From Pseudopyrenochaeta lycopersici (Eukaryota > Ascomycota > Dothideomycetes > Pleosporales > Pseudopyrenochaetaceae), in the NCBI GenBank assembly GCA_003313425.1, contig NHZP01000011.1:1116001-1180000 (forward strand): a DNA stretch of 64,000 nucleotides. Direction: 5' to 3'. Below, one piece after another: positions 46,631 to 57,591 of this stretch. Each line of letters begins with the position of its first letter. Positions within the stretch are counted from its first letter, which is position 1. The position numbers were made by a program, and so were the translations under genes. The notes beneath the pieces are model-generated. The model did not search any database. It was not told the DNA's origin and saw nothing but the letters and a program-made list of their open reading frames with translations.

Positions 46631-47192
46631 ATGAAGCCTCCGCCAAAGGGAGCACTTCCTCCAACCGTCGAATGGCTCCTGGCTCATCGGCAACAGGAGC
46701 GCGCAGACCGCCGGGGAAACTCCCCTCGCTTCTTTATACCGAATGTATGAATATATTGTTCTTGGATACAACGCTGGTCTCCGGACGGAAATTGAATGGT
46801 TCTTCAACCATCCAAGCTGGGTTGTTGCCGTGATTCCTGACCCCAAAGACCCGGACCCTGCACGCTATGCCATCCTTTCTGTAATCCCTCAATTCTTGAC
46901 AGGAGCGTTCAACCGACTTATTGAGAAAGGTTTGCCTCGAGGCAGTCCTGCAATCATCTGTGGCGATGAGGCAGAGGAGGAGCTGAAGTCAAAGGCAGTC
47001 ATCTTGGAATCGTTGCCATCATGGGTTGCGAATGTTCCCAAGCTCCTGCAGGAGCTCGTTATTCCTAATGTGGATGGCAGTATACCTGAGAAGCGGGATT
47101 GGAGCCCTCAGTTCTTGGCCATGAATATTGTTGTTCCACAACCTCATACGTTGTTTGTTAAAATAGGACAGATTCTATGGTTAGACTTGTGA
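46631..47192 (+). pseudogene. conserved hypothetical protein interrupted by a +1 frameshift
   Basis: Frame one starts at ATG 46631 (MKPPPKGALPPTVEWLLAHR) and reads to FFIPNV before TGA at 46746-46748. Frame two, shifted by one base, carries on from about 46742 (MYEYIVLGYNAGLRTEIEWF) to 47192 with coding-like sequence (VVAVIPDPKDPDP, IEKGLPRGSPAIICGDEAEEEL, SPQFLAMNI). The two parts read as one protein of about 185 residues with an extra base near 46740-46743. No splice pair explains the shift. The function is not recognised. It could be a real lesion, an assembly error, or two separate short genes. Confidence 0.5.
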
Positions 47193-48089
47193 ATGCTTAT
47201 GAGGGATGCACATAAATGGATACACACTTTCATTGGTAACTGAAACTTTTCAATCCTTTGATACGCTTATAAAAGCTTCAGGGCGTACCATTACCACATT
47301 AAATTTGCACATGCACATCTATCGGACGCCGTCTTTGCTCATCTCGGAGACCTCCAACCATAGCAGGATTGACCAGAAGAACCCTAGATTCCTTCATAGG
47401 GTTCAAATAAGCAGCAACAAACTCGAAAAGAACTCCCACAGAGGAATTAAACGTCACATTTTAAAAAAAAAAAAAAAGTCCGTAATAACCTAAGTACGGC
47501 GCTATTAGGTAAGCAGTCTTTAAACAACAGACCATAACTGACTGAAATAATTAGTATCATGCATAACAATTAGCAGTGAACTATGAACTAAACCCATGTA
47601 TCCCCGCTAAAACTTTTAGTACGCTTTGTAAGGAAGACTTTACGGGACAATTGGGACGGACTGTTGAAAGAGACTCTGTTCAAAAGGAAAGGACAAAATA
47701 GTAGATGCCTCTTACCTTCGATACGAGAGGCCTGACTATATACATGAGAGAGAGCCGCCAGCTGGTACGCTCAGCTTGACCAGACTTAAGGGAAAACAAG
47801 GCAACAGCTGCTACCTCTCACGCAGCGATTCCAATCTGTTTGTAAGGCTTGAGTCTTTTACACTAGTATTAGATTGTTGTTTTTATACTCTGAACTATTG
47901 GCAAGCTAAGTTATCTACCTCTACTTTACAATATAACCCTAGACCTTTTTCCTATTACAGTAGCATTTTGGCAGGGGAATCGAGCCAATCAGGTAGAGAA
48001 TTGATAGCCAATTAATCCATACGCTGTTAAGACGATTGGAGCTGGGCTAATAGCACTCCCCTTGAGCCCTAAGCCATACTTCATCGCTA
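47193..48089. other. AT-rich intergenic, with a 15-A run
   Basis: About 0.9 kb of AT-rich DNA, with a homopolymer A run at 47463-47477. No gene was recognised. Composition differs from the flanking coding regions by eye. Confidence 0.5.
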
Positions 48090-49940
48090 TCAAGCGATTT
48101 TCTCTACTACCCCCGGAGCTGGGGTTTGGATAACCTGATCCTTAGAGTCAGGCAATTGTCGCCACTCCATTGCGCAGCTTGTTATCCACGCAAGGACTGG
48201 AGTAGCAAGAGCGACCCAGAACACATTTCTCAAAGCCGAATTGAATGAGTCAACGACGGCATTCATAAGGTCGGGAGGAACAATCTCCCTGAAGCCTCTC
48301 GCACCGGCCGCTACTATAGCTGTACCATCTGTTCCTTGCACCTTGCTGAGCTTTCGCAGGAGCCCATCAGTGAAGATGTTTTGTCCAACGCTAGGAGCCA
48401 AGGCGCCCCCAAGCATCTGAAAAAACATAACCATGACAAGGCCCGTTGGTATATCTGACTTGTTGAGAACAACCTGCACAGCCAGTATCGGCATTTGGCT
48501 ACAGCTGCCATAACCAACCCCGGACAGAATTTGGAACCCCATCCAGTGTCCACGCGGACTATCGGCACGAATCAGTTGATATAGACCCCCTCCGGTAGCC
48601 AAGAAGAGGGGCCCGATCCACATGAATGGTACATAGTGCCCGAATCTTGACGCCATAGAGCCAGCGCAGAGCGTGCTGAGGCTGTTCGATACTATCAATG
48701 GAAGTAAATTGATCCCCGAATCTCTAGCATTAGTGTTCCTGACCGACTGGAAGTATATGGGCCAATAGTATGACTGTAGTACTATAGCCACCTGAACGAG
48801 CATCATGAAGCCGCATGATGCAGACACTGTACGACTTCGGAAAATGTGAAGAGGAATAGTCGAGCTTCGATGATATTAGCAAGCATTCTAGAGAACTAGT
48901 CATTATGCAAGGGAAGGGATAAAGTGCAAGAGAAGAAACCAACCTTTCTTTGCCTCGGAATTGCAAGTACAAGAAGGTAATCAAGAGCGCACCAAATCCG
49001 ATCAGGCACCCGAACACCTTCGAATCAGACCATGGATAGACGATACCACCCCATTGTAATGCCAAGTTCAAACACGATGTTGCACCGAGTAACAGAATAG
49101 CACCTGGGAGGTCAAGTTGACGTATCTTCTGCGTCCAGGGTAGATCCCCTTTCACTGCGGGCGGAGGTTTTTTCAAGGTGAACCAGACCAAAACCAACCC
49201 AACCGCTCCGAACGCTGTATACCCTTAGCTGATGATAATGGGAGAGATGAGGTGCTTCTTCGTCGCCAGAGACTTACGGAGATTGATCCAGAATACAAAT
49301 CGCCAACGAAGGACGTTGTTATCAGTTATCGCACCACCCACGAGTGGCCCAATGGCCGATCCGATGTTGTACATGCCCAAGACGAGGGGTGATAGCATTG
49401 CCTGAGTTTTCAAAGAGACGCAATACGCCAGAATTGTTGTCGTTCCGCTCACCAAACCAGCAGCGCCGAGGCCAGAGACTGCTCTCCCTATGATAAGCGC
49501 CATGGAATTAGGGGCGGCTGCCGAGACGACGGAGCCGATTTCAAAGACGGCCAGCGAGATGCAATACACCCACTTGATGTTGTAAAATGCATAGAGGCGG
49601 CCGCAAGTGGGCAGCAGTGCCATCTGCGCGATCAAGTAGGAAGAACCATACCAGCCGATGTCGTTGAGGCTTTGGAAGTCGCTAGTTATCTGGGGTATCG
49701 CGGTTGCTTAGTATGGCAATTAGTTCTCAATATCACTCCCCAAGACCATGGAAAACACGAACCTAGAATGGTGTTATCAATTGCCAGCACAAAGCAGATG
49801 GACATGAAAGCTAAGGTCAAAGAAGCAAGAGCCCATCCTTGCATGTATTGAGTTGCAAGTTGCTCTTCACTTTGCTGGGTGTCAGCTACGTCTGCAGTTA
49901 CCCCAGCAGGCCGGGAAGCCTCTGATGCAATGCTCGTCAT
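48090..49940 (-). CDS. DHA2 family MFS efflux pump (14-TM, toxin/drug exporter type)
   Basis: Four exons, 49940-49763, 49706-49278, 49214-48944 and 48864-48090, give 550 aa with no stop or frameshift. Splice joins restore family motifs: CFVLAIDNTIL plus ATAIPQITSDF, then DIGWYGSSYLIAQMALLPTCG, GSAIGPLVGGAITDN and WRFVFWINLPFGAVGL. About 14 membrane helices are expected. The motif LDNTI(V/L)xTAIP and WGWyGSAYL-type sequence are typical of aflatoxin-pump-like DHA2 exporters, which often sit in secondary-metabolite clusters. The gene lies about 1 kb from a polyketide synthase relic, supporting a former cluster. Its intact frame contrasts with its decayed neighbours. Confidence 0.92.
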
Positions 49941-50977
49941 AGTTTTCTAGTGATTATTAGGGTAGGAAGCTTGTAGAACATGGATGTAATGAATTGTAGG
50001 ACCTGAAGTCTGGCAATGTACGTTGCGTGCTTCGTAGTGAAGAGAGGTTTCCGAGGGCGGCGGACAGCCAGCTAGGAGAGTAACTATTGTCCTGATAATG
50101 GGATGATTAGCCAAGGCTACTACAGCTTAACTGAAGACATCATTGGACTCGTTAAGATGGGTGTGAGCACTAGAATCCATAGTGTGAACCAGCTGCATAT
50201 CGTTTTTTACTGATTGCAGTCATCCCGTTTACCCGCTGCACTGTGCCGCAGGCGGACCCTGAAACGCAGTTATTTTGTGAGGTGCCTTACACCGTAGAAT
50301 ATATTCGACGCAGCGCCTGAGTTCGACATTAGCGCCGACATTAGCGCCGACATTCAATGTACTTTTGGCCTTTTTGGCGCAGTAGGGCTCCGCGCTGTTG
50401 AACATTTTGTCCACTGCACAGTGCCGTACGCGGCCCAATCCTTCGTGTGATAATCTATCCATTTAGAATTTTAGGTCGGATAACAACAGGGGGAGAATAT
50501 GCTTCCCTTATCTGCGGTATTGTGTCATGTTGGAATGCATATCCTTTTGTACAACTCTTTCCCACTGGCGTGTAGCAGTTACTGAATGGGGATTGGTACA
50601 CGAACCACCAGGTTAGCGTATTAATATGTAAAGCGGGTCTCCCATCCCTCTACTCACTAATACCCTCTTGAATCAACTGTCTATGTGCCACAGTTGGGCT
50701 GATCCTTCAAACGAGCTCTATTGATTTAGAACCTGGAAATAGATAATAGTAAAAGTTAGATGTCCATGTTGTACAGATCGTGTAATGTGACGAGCAGCTC
50801 CCAGGACCGCAGCAACTAGGGCTGTGGCGAGTCATGAATGTGAACGCACAGACCAATCCGCTTGGGAGCGCCTTAGCGCTCGTAGAGTACAAAAGAATCC
50901 TTTAATGTGCTCTGATCCGTCTGGGCGTTAACAGATTACGATAGAGCAAAGGAAGAAAGCGTGTAGGCCCCTCGCCT
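49941..50977. other. intergenic, with a 12-bp tandem repeat
   Basis: About 1 kb between the efflux pump's start and the PKS relic. It includes 2.5 copies of a 12-bp unit at 50325-50354. No ketosynthase sequence was recognised here. Confidence 0.5.
50325..50354. repeat. 12-bp tandem repeat, 2.5 copies
   Basis: The unit GACATTAGCGCC is repeated directly twice and followed by half a copy. Confidence 0.85.
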
Positions 50978-52209
50978 GTGGATCAAGACCCACCGGATGG
51001 CCCCGCAACTGTGTGCAGCATATCATATACTCTCGGAGTCCACAGGTCAGCTCTTCCATCCAGGAGAGTAATTGTCGCATCGGCAACCGAGAGGCTCGTG
51101 GATGAACTCAAAGCACCGGGACCTCCGAAGAGAATGGTATCGCAGGCACCTGTCACGTTCATCTTCTCCGGGCAAGGCGCTCAGTGGCATGCAATTGGTC
51201 TGGAACTCATCAACTTCTCGCGCGTATTTCAACAGTTGATGTCGGCCATGGAGGATGCATTGCACCAGCAAGGTTGTCATTGGAGTCTAGTGGAGGAGCT
51301 GTCAAGGTCTCCTGAGCATTCCCGAGTCAGCGAGGCTGAAATAACGTAGCCTGCCACCACCGCCATTCAGACTGCGCTCGTGGATCTGCTCGAGAGCTTC
51401 TCGATACGGCCAAGTAGGGTCATTTGTCACAACTCGGGTGAAATCGTCGCCACCTTGAGTCGCGACAGCGCCGTTCTCGTGCAAGCAAGACTTTTTCATA
51501 CACAGTACTTTCTCGCTAATCTTCAACAGAGCGTACCAACGGGGAGTGTGCTCTGTCAAAGCCAAAGATGTGGCTGATATCCCAGGCTCCATGATGGCAA
51601 TTAGGCTCAATGAGACCAAAGCGATGCGATGCCTAAAGCTCACCCGTTGAGCGGCCATTGTGGCGTGCGTGAGCAGCCCGTTGAGCTAGATGCTGTCGGG
51701 AGACGAAACCGCGATTGACGAGTTAAAGGAAGTACTTGATAAAGCCAACATATTCTCCCGGAAGCTGAGGTTGACACAGTATGTCTTCACATGCAGCGTG
51801 TTGCCGAAGGCTTCCAAGAGGCTATTGGTAGTATTGAGTCCTCCAGAGTACGCGACGGTGTGGACTTTTACGCTAGCGTCACCAGTGCCATCAAGTCAAC
51901 TGGCTTCGGTGCCGACTACTGGCCGTCCATGTCGCAAGTCAGATTCAGCCAGACGTTGACTGTGATACGAAATGACCAAATGAAGCACAATACTAACATG
52001 GGCATGGGCGTATTTGTTGAAATAGAGTCGCACCTGCCCTTTGCAGGCCATTCTCGCCAGACTCTCGCGCAGGAGGGAGCTGCGAAGGTCAAGTTTGAGT
52101 ACCTCTCTGCTCTACAGCGCAACATAGGCGTTGCACAGTCCACTCTGGCGCTCATTGGCAGAGTGTTCGAGCTTGGACTCGATTCGACATTCCCACTATA
52201 TTCACCATG
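50978..52209 (+). pseudogene. relic of a highly reducing polyketide synthase: acyltransferase domain
   Basis: Consecutive frames match, in order, the KS-AT linker and acyltransferase domain of an HR-PKS. First comes the linker (SISYTLGVHRSALPSRRVIV), then FIFSGQGAQWHAIGLELI. An in-frame TAG stop at 51347-51349 precedes ATTAIQTALVDLLESFSIRP. The nucleophile motif follows as CHNSGE with Ser codon at 51434-51436; the usual form is GHSSGE. A frameshift, a further TGA and TAG, and a small loss near 51780-51790 precede VRDGVDFYASVT and FVEIESHLPFAGHSRQTL, the domain's end. Ketosynthase and all later domains are absent from the window. It is not functional as it stands. The TAG stands where a Gln is usual (CAG to TAG), which fits repeat-induced point mutation but does not prove it. 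Confidence 0.88.
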
Positions 52210-53464
52210 ACTGACAAGACAGAACTAGAGATCATCAGAGACTTGAAATAATATCCCTGGGACCTCGCGCCATTCTGGCGTGAGCCTAGACTGAGCAAAG
52301 CCCGCCGCTTCCACCAATTCCATCACCACGACTTATGAGCCACGCTGGAAGTAGGTCAAATATAGGACGAATAATGCTTAGTAGCGGGAAAGACAAACCT
52401 GAAAGCTGACCATATCAGAACTGAAAAGTTTCTCTATAATATAAACATTACCATGGTGGCCATTCTTGCCGCAGAAACAAGGCTCCTGCGAGAACGAACC
52501 ATTACATTTTTGACACAACGAGCCTAATTACGTATGCATAGATTGTAATCAAGACAGCAGATGTATCACTACAGCCTCACGACATGGAAGAGCGCCGTTG
52601 TCCTTATTTAACTCAATATCACGGCATAGTATTGATATCTTTGGTCTGGAAATTATACTCAATCTATCTGGTTATATAATTGGGGGAGCGTAATGAGTCT
52701 GCAATCTTGGATTTCTGAACTTAGATGTACTCCTTGGCAGCTTCTTCTGACCTAGATATGAGTCTCCTACGCATATCTTATGTCGAAACACCATAGAGAA
52801 TTTATTACAGAGGCCATTGGCCCAAATACTAATAAAATTCCACACACTTCTCACTTTTCCCCATTAGTACCACCAAAAAGATTTAGAATCTCTATAAACC
52901 CTGCCTAGTAGCTTAAAGAAGCCTCGCAAGACCAACGATATCGGGTAGATGGGGGAAGGCCTGGTATACTCAAGGTGTTGCAGCTGAGTCCAGGATCTAT
53001 GCTATAATTGCTTCAAGTTCAGCTGTCAATGTATATTCGGACCGTTGAGACTGCGGTTTGCGGGCCGCTCCGGTGGCTGTGTACAAGGCGGGTACATCCT
53101 GATCCTTGCCACCCAATATTTGCCGTAGTAAGTACATGTAACACCAACCATCCGTTTGGCAACCGTTCTGCAAAATCATACTTGGAGGCTCTTGGGGAGT
53201 CTATGTGAGTTGATTGCAAGTTTTGCCATCAATTCTAGATGTGTACTTAAAATTTTGTTTACCCTTGCTGGTGAAGGATCTTAAGAACCGCTGGCGATAT
53301 CGTGTCACACTTCGACGAGTACCCTGGTCAGAGATACTTCCGGATGACTAGGGCATTGACAGAACATATACATCTTCTTATGCAACTCCAGTAACATACA
53401 ATTAAAGCAGAAATACAGTGTTTAAGCTTTTTATTCACCATGCGATCGCATCCAGGCACAATCC
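52210..53464. other. AT-rich gene-poor stretch after the PKS relic
   Basis: No further PKS domain (dehydratase, methyltransferase, reductase) could be read here. Only short frames are present. Confidence 0.5.
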
Positions 53465-53896
53465 TTATGTCCAACTTGGCACTCTAGTATCGACTTTATT
53501 ATGTAGGCACGGCGCTACCTCCCGCGATTTACCCACAATCCTTCCCTGGTGCAATAACACCAACACGTACCACCGTAGGGGCATTTTGTTCCCAATACGT
53601 CCCTGCCCGAGCGTGAAGCCCATTGAGGTCACGGACACAGTAATTGAGCATGTCCCAAGCCATGAGGCCACCTCCCACATAGCTAACAATTCCGCTTTGG
53701 CCCTCAAGGAACGACTATTCAGCGAGATTCCACTTCCTGTGCGATCATCTGCGACAACCAACCTCATACTGGAGTGTAATTCATGCATTGCTGAAATGTA
53801 GTCTGTTTCCGACTGAAGTTGTTGCTTCGCCTTTCGTATGTTGAGGAGGAGAGCTAAGGATGTTGTTATATGCAATGCGCTTGTGGGCAACTTCAC
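53465..53896 (-). other. unidentified open frame
   Basis: A 143-codon minus-strand frame has a coding-like helical segment (ALHITTSLALLLNIRKAKQQ, then DYISAMHELHSSMRLVVADD). It is not recognised, and no convincing upstream exon was found. Given its place beside the PKS relic it may be another decayed gene. It overlaps a similar-length plus-strand frame, which is taken as the shadow. Confidence 0.25.
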
Positions 53897-54527
53897 AATG
53901 TCTCCAGTAAGAATGGCAAGACCTCAATCTTTTGGCCTATATTCTAGGACAAAATATGCATAGCCCGAAAGCATACGCACTTGAACGGCATTGCACTCTT
54001 CGAGCGTATCCTGAATACGCGGTCAACGTTTCTAGCGTTGCGCAGGGTTCAATGAGCTCCAGCTCTCGCACGAAAATTGACCACTATTTTGTCATCAAGA
54101 ACACTGGCTGTGATTAAGGATCGCAAGTATCATAATCAGTTCATCCGTTAACTCATACCTGAAGAAGGTGGTGTTTGACGAGCCAAATCGGAAAGAGAGT
54201 TTCACGGATAGTAGTACAAAATGCTGGACAAGGCTAAGAAATAGTATGGCCTATCGGACTATTCTACGCTATGCGGGCTATTAATAGTGATGAGCGGGAA
54301 TTTTGAGGTGTCCCTGATTCGGCTGTGACGTCGAAGAATGGGTGGCTGTGCTGGGGGTAAGAAAGGGGAGGGGTTGCATAAGATCTAGATCTGATGATCG
54401 CTTGCAGAGCGTTTGCCGACCCACGCAGCTTGTCCGAGTTTGGAATTACAGCCACCTGTATTCAACCCTTACCGGTATAGTCTTTCCCAGTTATATGGTT
54501 ACAGTCTTCTACTCTGAGCGTCCCCTC
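53897..54527. other. intergenic, no gene seen
   Basis: 3' flank of the DUF2470 gene. No recognisable gene or RNA. Confidence 0.5.
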
Positions 54528-55263
54528 CTAATGCTTTTTAGCATCCTTCTCCCTTTTCTTCTCCTCAATCAACACATCTAATCTCCAGAACGACGTCACG
54601 CCCTCTACAAATGCACTTCCTACCCACATCCACCACACCCCATCCGCCAGACTACGCCCATGTCTTGCCAATTTCTTCGCCATCAAGTAGGCCTCAAAGG
54701 AATGGATGGGTAGCATAATCGCAAGCACAACCATGAATCCAAACTGCGCAAGGAAGTTGGCAAGACGAGGGAACCGGAAGAACACATCGTCATACAGTAA
54801 TGACCCTGATCTAAAGTTTGCTGGCCTAGGAAGGAGGAGGTAGGCAAGTAGACATTGCGTGAAATTCAGCATGTGGCCTAGCTTGGCGGTAGGGGAGATA
54901 TATTCGTTGACGGGTATATCACTTCGTCCAAGGACTTGTAAGGTGTCCTTGTCCATCTGTACCAGGCGCTCACGTGCTTCGCGGAGGGACTTCATCGGCG
55001 GGTCAAACGCCACAACGACCTGTTGTTTGCCGCAGTTGAACCTCATTTGCCCAAGATCGATGTCTGTCATCTGCGCGTTGCGGCTTTGGAACATGGACTT
55101 GGAGGCATATGCTTCGACATAGCGGCGGATCTGAGGTGACAATTAGACTCTACCCTCAAATTGTGATGGGTTAGCCAACACGCACTGAATCGTGGTGGTC
55201 CGCATTCATGTGCTTGATGATCCGCTGCTTTGCGGCTGCTTCTTGAGCGTCTGGGGTCGCCAT
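54528..55263 (-). CDS. DUF2470-domain integral membrane protein
   Basis: Two exons, 55263-55186 and 55130-54528, with a 55-bp intron (GTGCGT...CTCAG), encode 226 aa. The first exon carries AAKQRIIKHMNADHHDS, the typical start of the DUF2470/HugZ-like domain. The second continues IRRYVEAYASKS, DIDLGQMRFNCGKQQVVVAF and SLREARERLVQMDKD. The C-terminal half has about three hydrophobic segments (LNFTQCLLAYLLLP, FLAQFGFMVVLAIMLP, WWMWVGSAFVEGV). DUF2470 domains occur in haem-handling proteins of bacteria and plants. In fungi a membrane-bound form of unknown function is common. The function is inferred only at family level. Confidence 0.85.
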
Positions 55264-56076
55264 TTCTCTAGGCGTCAATGCTGAAATTTTGAGTTTTATG
55301 GTCTGGTCGTTCGACTGTGGTGGTGAGGCTTCGTCACATGTTCGTCAGAAGCCGTTGAAATTCGGACCGGCGCCGGAGATACTGAGATCCGCGTGTGTCT
55401 ACTCTTTTGAAGCTGCATTCTTAGCACAACGGTCGTTAGCCTAACGCCTCTACTCCCAGCATACGCTCGCTCGCAACACATGTTCATTTTTGACGCTCCT
55501 GTGTTACCCTCACTTCAGGATGATCACATCCGGTTGCCTTGCAAGAGTGGTAGCAAACGGGCCGACTGAATCGGCGATGGGCTGGCCTTGTCATCCCGGT
55601 CGACAAACGTCGATGTCAAGACATGGGTGTGGAGCGCCGCTCAATCCAACGACATCAGCCATGTGTTGCGAATTGCACCAATGACGGATGCCGGAAATGT
55701 TAGGCCGAGCCATCGTCAAACTAGGATAGAAAGTGGGCAGGACGGCAACTTGTTGGTTCCGAAAGGAGCCCTGTCAAAATGATGCACACGAAGATGGGGA
55801 CAAGTTTAAGAGATGGTTGGAGCTCGCATCTTAGTGGGGTTACCAAAGGCGGGTGCCACTGTTGCGTCAGAGTGCATAATGGGGTGGCTCGTGTGAGCAG
55901 GGGTTGCAAGTACCTTCTCGCTCTCCAAACCGGTTCCTGGAGCTTTGCCGCGTTTCTCATAACATTTTGCTCCGTCATCTGTGATTTTTGGTTTCTCTGA
56001 AGTATCTTCTGCTCACTACCTTTGACACTACCCCAATACACCACTTTCTACACGCAACTGATCATTACATCACACC
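55264..56076. other. divergent intergenic region, 0.8 kb
   Basis: Shared 5' region of the DUF2470 gene (-) and the first shared-motif gene (+). No gene was recognised. Confidence 0.5.
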
Positions 56077-56769
56077 ATGGCGGACACTGTCGAGGAGACT
56101 AAGCAATCCATTTCTGGAGAGGGACAGGCTGAGGCCAATGCCTCCCTAGGAGGAAAGGGCAATGCAGAATCATCGAGTAAGAAAACCGAAAGGAAGACGC
56201 CGAAGAAGTTGGGCGGAAAGAAGCCTCAACAGCAGCCCACTCCTGAAGCCACTCCTGCCCCCGAAAGCGATGGCGAAGGAGAAGCTGAGCAAGAGGACAC
56301 AGAACGAAAGCAAACTACCAACGGCAATGCCGACGAGTCTGAACCGGAGCCTCAACCCGCAAAATCGCAATCGAGGCGCCGCCAGTCCCGTGGCCGCGGC
56401 CGACGAGGCCAGGAATCAGACACAGAATCCGTTGCGCGATCTGATGTTTCTGCCTCTGGAGGCCGCCGTAACCGCCAGCGCCAGAAGAAGGGCGGCAAGG
56501 GCGGCCCTCTTGACGGCATCACCGAGGATCTCCCTGGAGGAGACTTGGTGGGTGGTGCTGGCGACATGGTCCAGAACACTGCTGGCAATGCTGTCAACCA
56601 AGTCGGCAACACTGCTGGCAAGGCTCTTGGTGGTCTGACTGGCGGAGGCGGCGACGAGGAAGAGAAGGGAGGAGGTGAGCAGCTCAGACTGCGACTTGAG
56701 CTCAATCTCGACATTGAGATCCAGCTCAAGGCCAAGATCCACGGTGATCTCACGCTTGGATTGCTGTAA
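56077..56769 (+). CDS. disordered protein with C-terminal alternating beta motif (copy 1)
   Basis: A single exon encodes 230 aa starting MADTVEETKQSISGEG. Residues 1-150 are polar, Lys/Glu/Gln-rich and then Arg-rich (SRRRQSRGRGRRGQ), predicted disordered. Residues ~155-195 hold Gly/Asn/Val-rich imperfect repeats (GDMVQNTAGNAVNQVGNTAG). The last 28 residues alternate hydrophobic and polar positions almost perfectly (LRLRLELNLDIEIQLKAKIH, then GDLTLGLL). The next gene ends in nearly the same motif although the rest of the protein is different. Such an alternating pattern predicts a beta strand or beta-arch and possible assembly. No domain of known function is seen, and no signal peptide or membrane helix. 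Confidence 0.78.
   Translation: MADTVEETKQSISGEGQAEANASLGGKGNAESSSKKTERKTPKKLGGKKPQQQPTPEATPAPESDGEGEAEQEDTERKQTTNGNADESEPEPQPAKSQSRRRQSRGRGRRGQESDTESVARSDVSASGGRRNRQRQKKGGKGGPLDGITEDLPGGDLVGGAGDMVQNTAGNAVNQVGNTAGKALGGLTGGGGDEEEKGGGEQLRLRLELNLDIEIQLKAKIHGDLTLGLL
56683..56766 (+). other. shared C-terminal beta motif, copy 1
   Basis: Encodes the last 28 residues of the upstream member of the pair. Pattern: L-x-L-x-L-E-x-N-L-D-I-E-I-x-L-K-A-x-I-x-G-D-L-T-L. Confidence 0.8.
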
Positions 56770-57591
56770 GCCAGCCCTCCCAGATGCCTCACTGACTTGT
56801 TTTGCTGACTAGCCGTAGGAACTGAGCGATTTCACAAACGATTTATGCATGACACGTTTCCTTTGTTGTCTGGTTTTAAAGTTGAATGTGGATGCAACCA
56901 ACACGATTTGGATGGCGTTTGGCTTGGAAGTTCCCACGTAGTGTAATCATAGCTGCCTGCATTGTGCATTGACATGCTAGAAATGCTACAAAGATTAATT
57001 GCTCATGTGTGCGTGCGTGATGGGAATTTGTGATGGGAATTGTGACGGGATGGCGATTGGCCGATCGAATCCGATCGGGGATTACGGGGAGCTTTTAGGC
57101 CAGACTCACTTGCATGAAACGATGGCGGGAAGCTCATGCAGGAAGCTATGGCGTGCCCCGCACACTGAGCTACCACTGCCCGTTCCTCCTGCCAACTTTC
57201 TGCACTCGGTCGTCGTCAGCCGCGAACGACATGCAGCGGTCCCCCTTGCAACCGTCATCCACACCACGTCAGGCTCGCCTCACGCGGTGTCTGACACCCG
57301 CCACCCGCGTGGTTTGATACCACAGTGACGTCAACAGCTAAACGTTCTGTCTAGTGGATCCAGCCCAAAGCTCGGCTGGCGGCCACCTGCTCTGCTGCAG
57401 GATCCCAGCGCCGTTGCTCTAATCTTGTTTTTGTCCTGGCTGGTTAGTCTGCCATGTACCTTGGGCCAGGTCTTGACTTCTCCTCTGACCGTTGACCCTC
57501 TACCATCATTCTTTCGACCTGTGAGAATTTATTTGCAAAATCACTACATCCCAATCTCTGGATTTGAATGATACAGAGAATTCCAGACGAC
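56770..57591. other. intergenic between the two shared-motif genes
   Basis: 0.8 kb with no recognised gene. It contains the 3' flank of copy 1 and the promoter of copy 2. Confidence 0.5.

Noticed and set aside
53418..53801. 127-codon plus-strand frame
   Set aside because: Opposite-strand shadow of the slightly more protein-like frame at 53465-53896.
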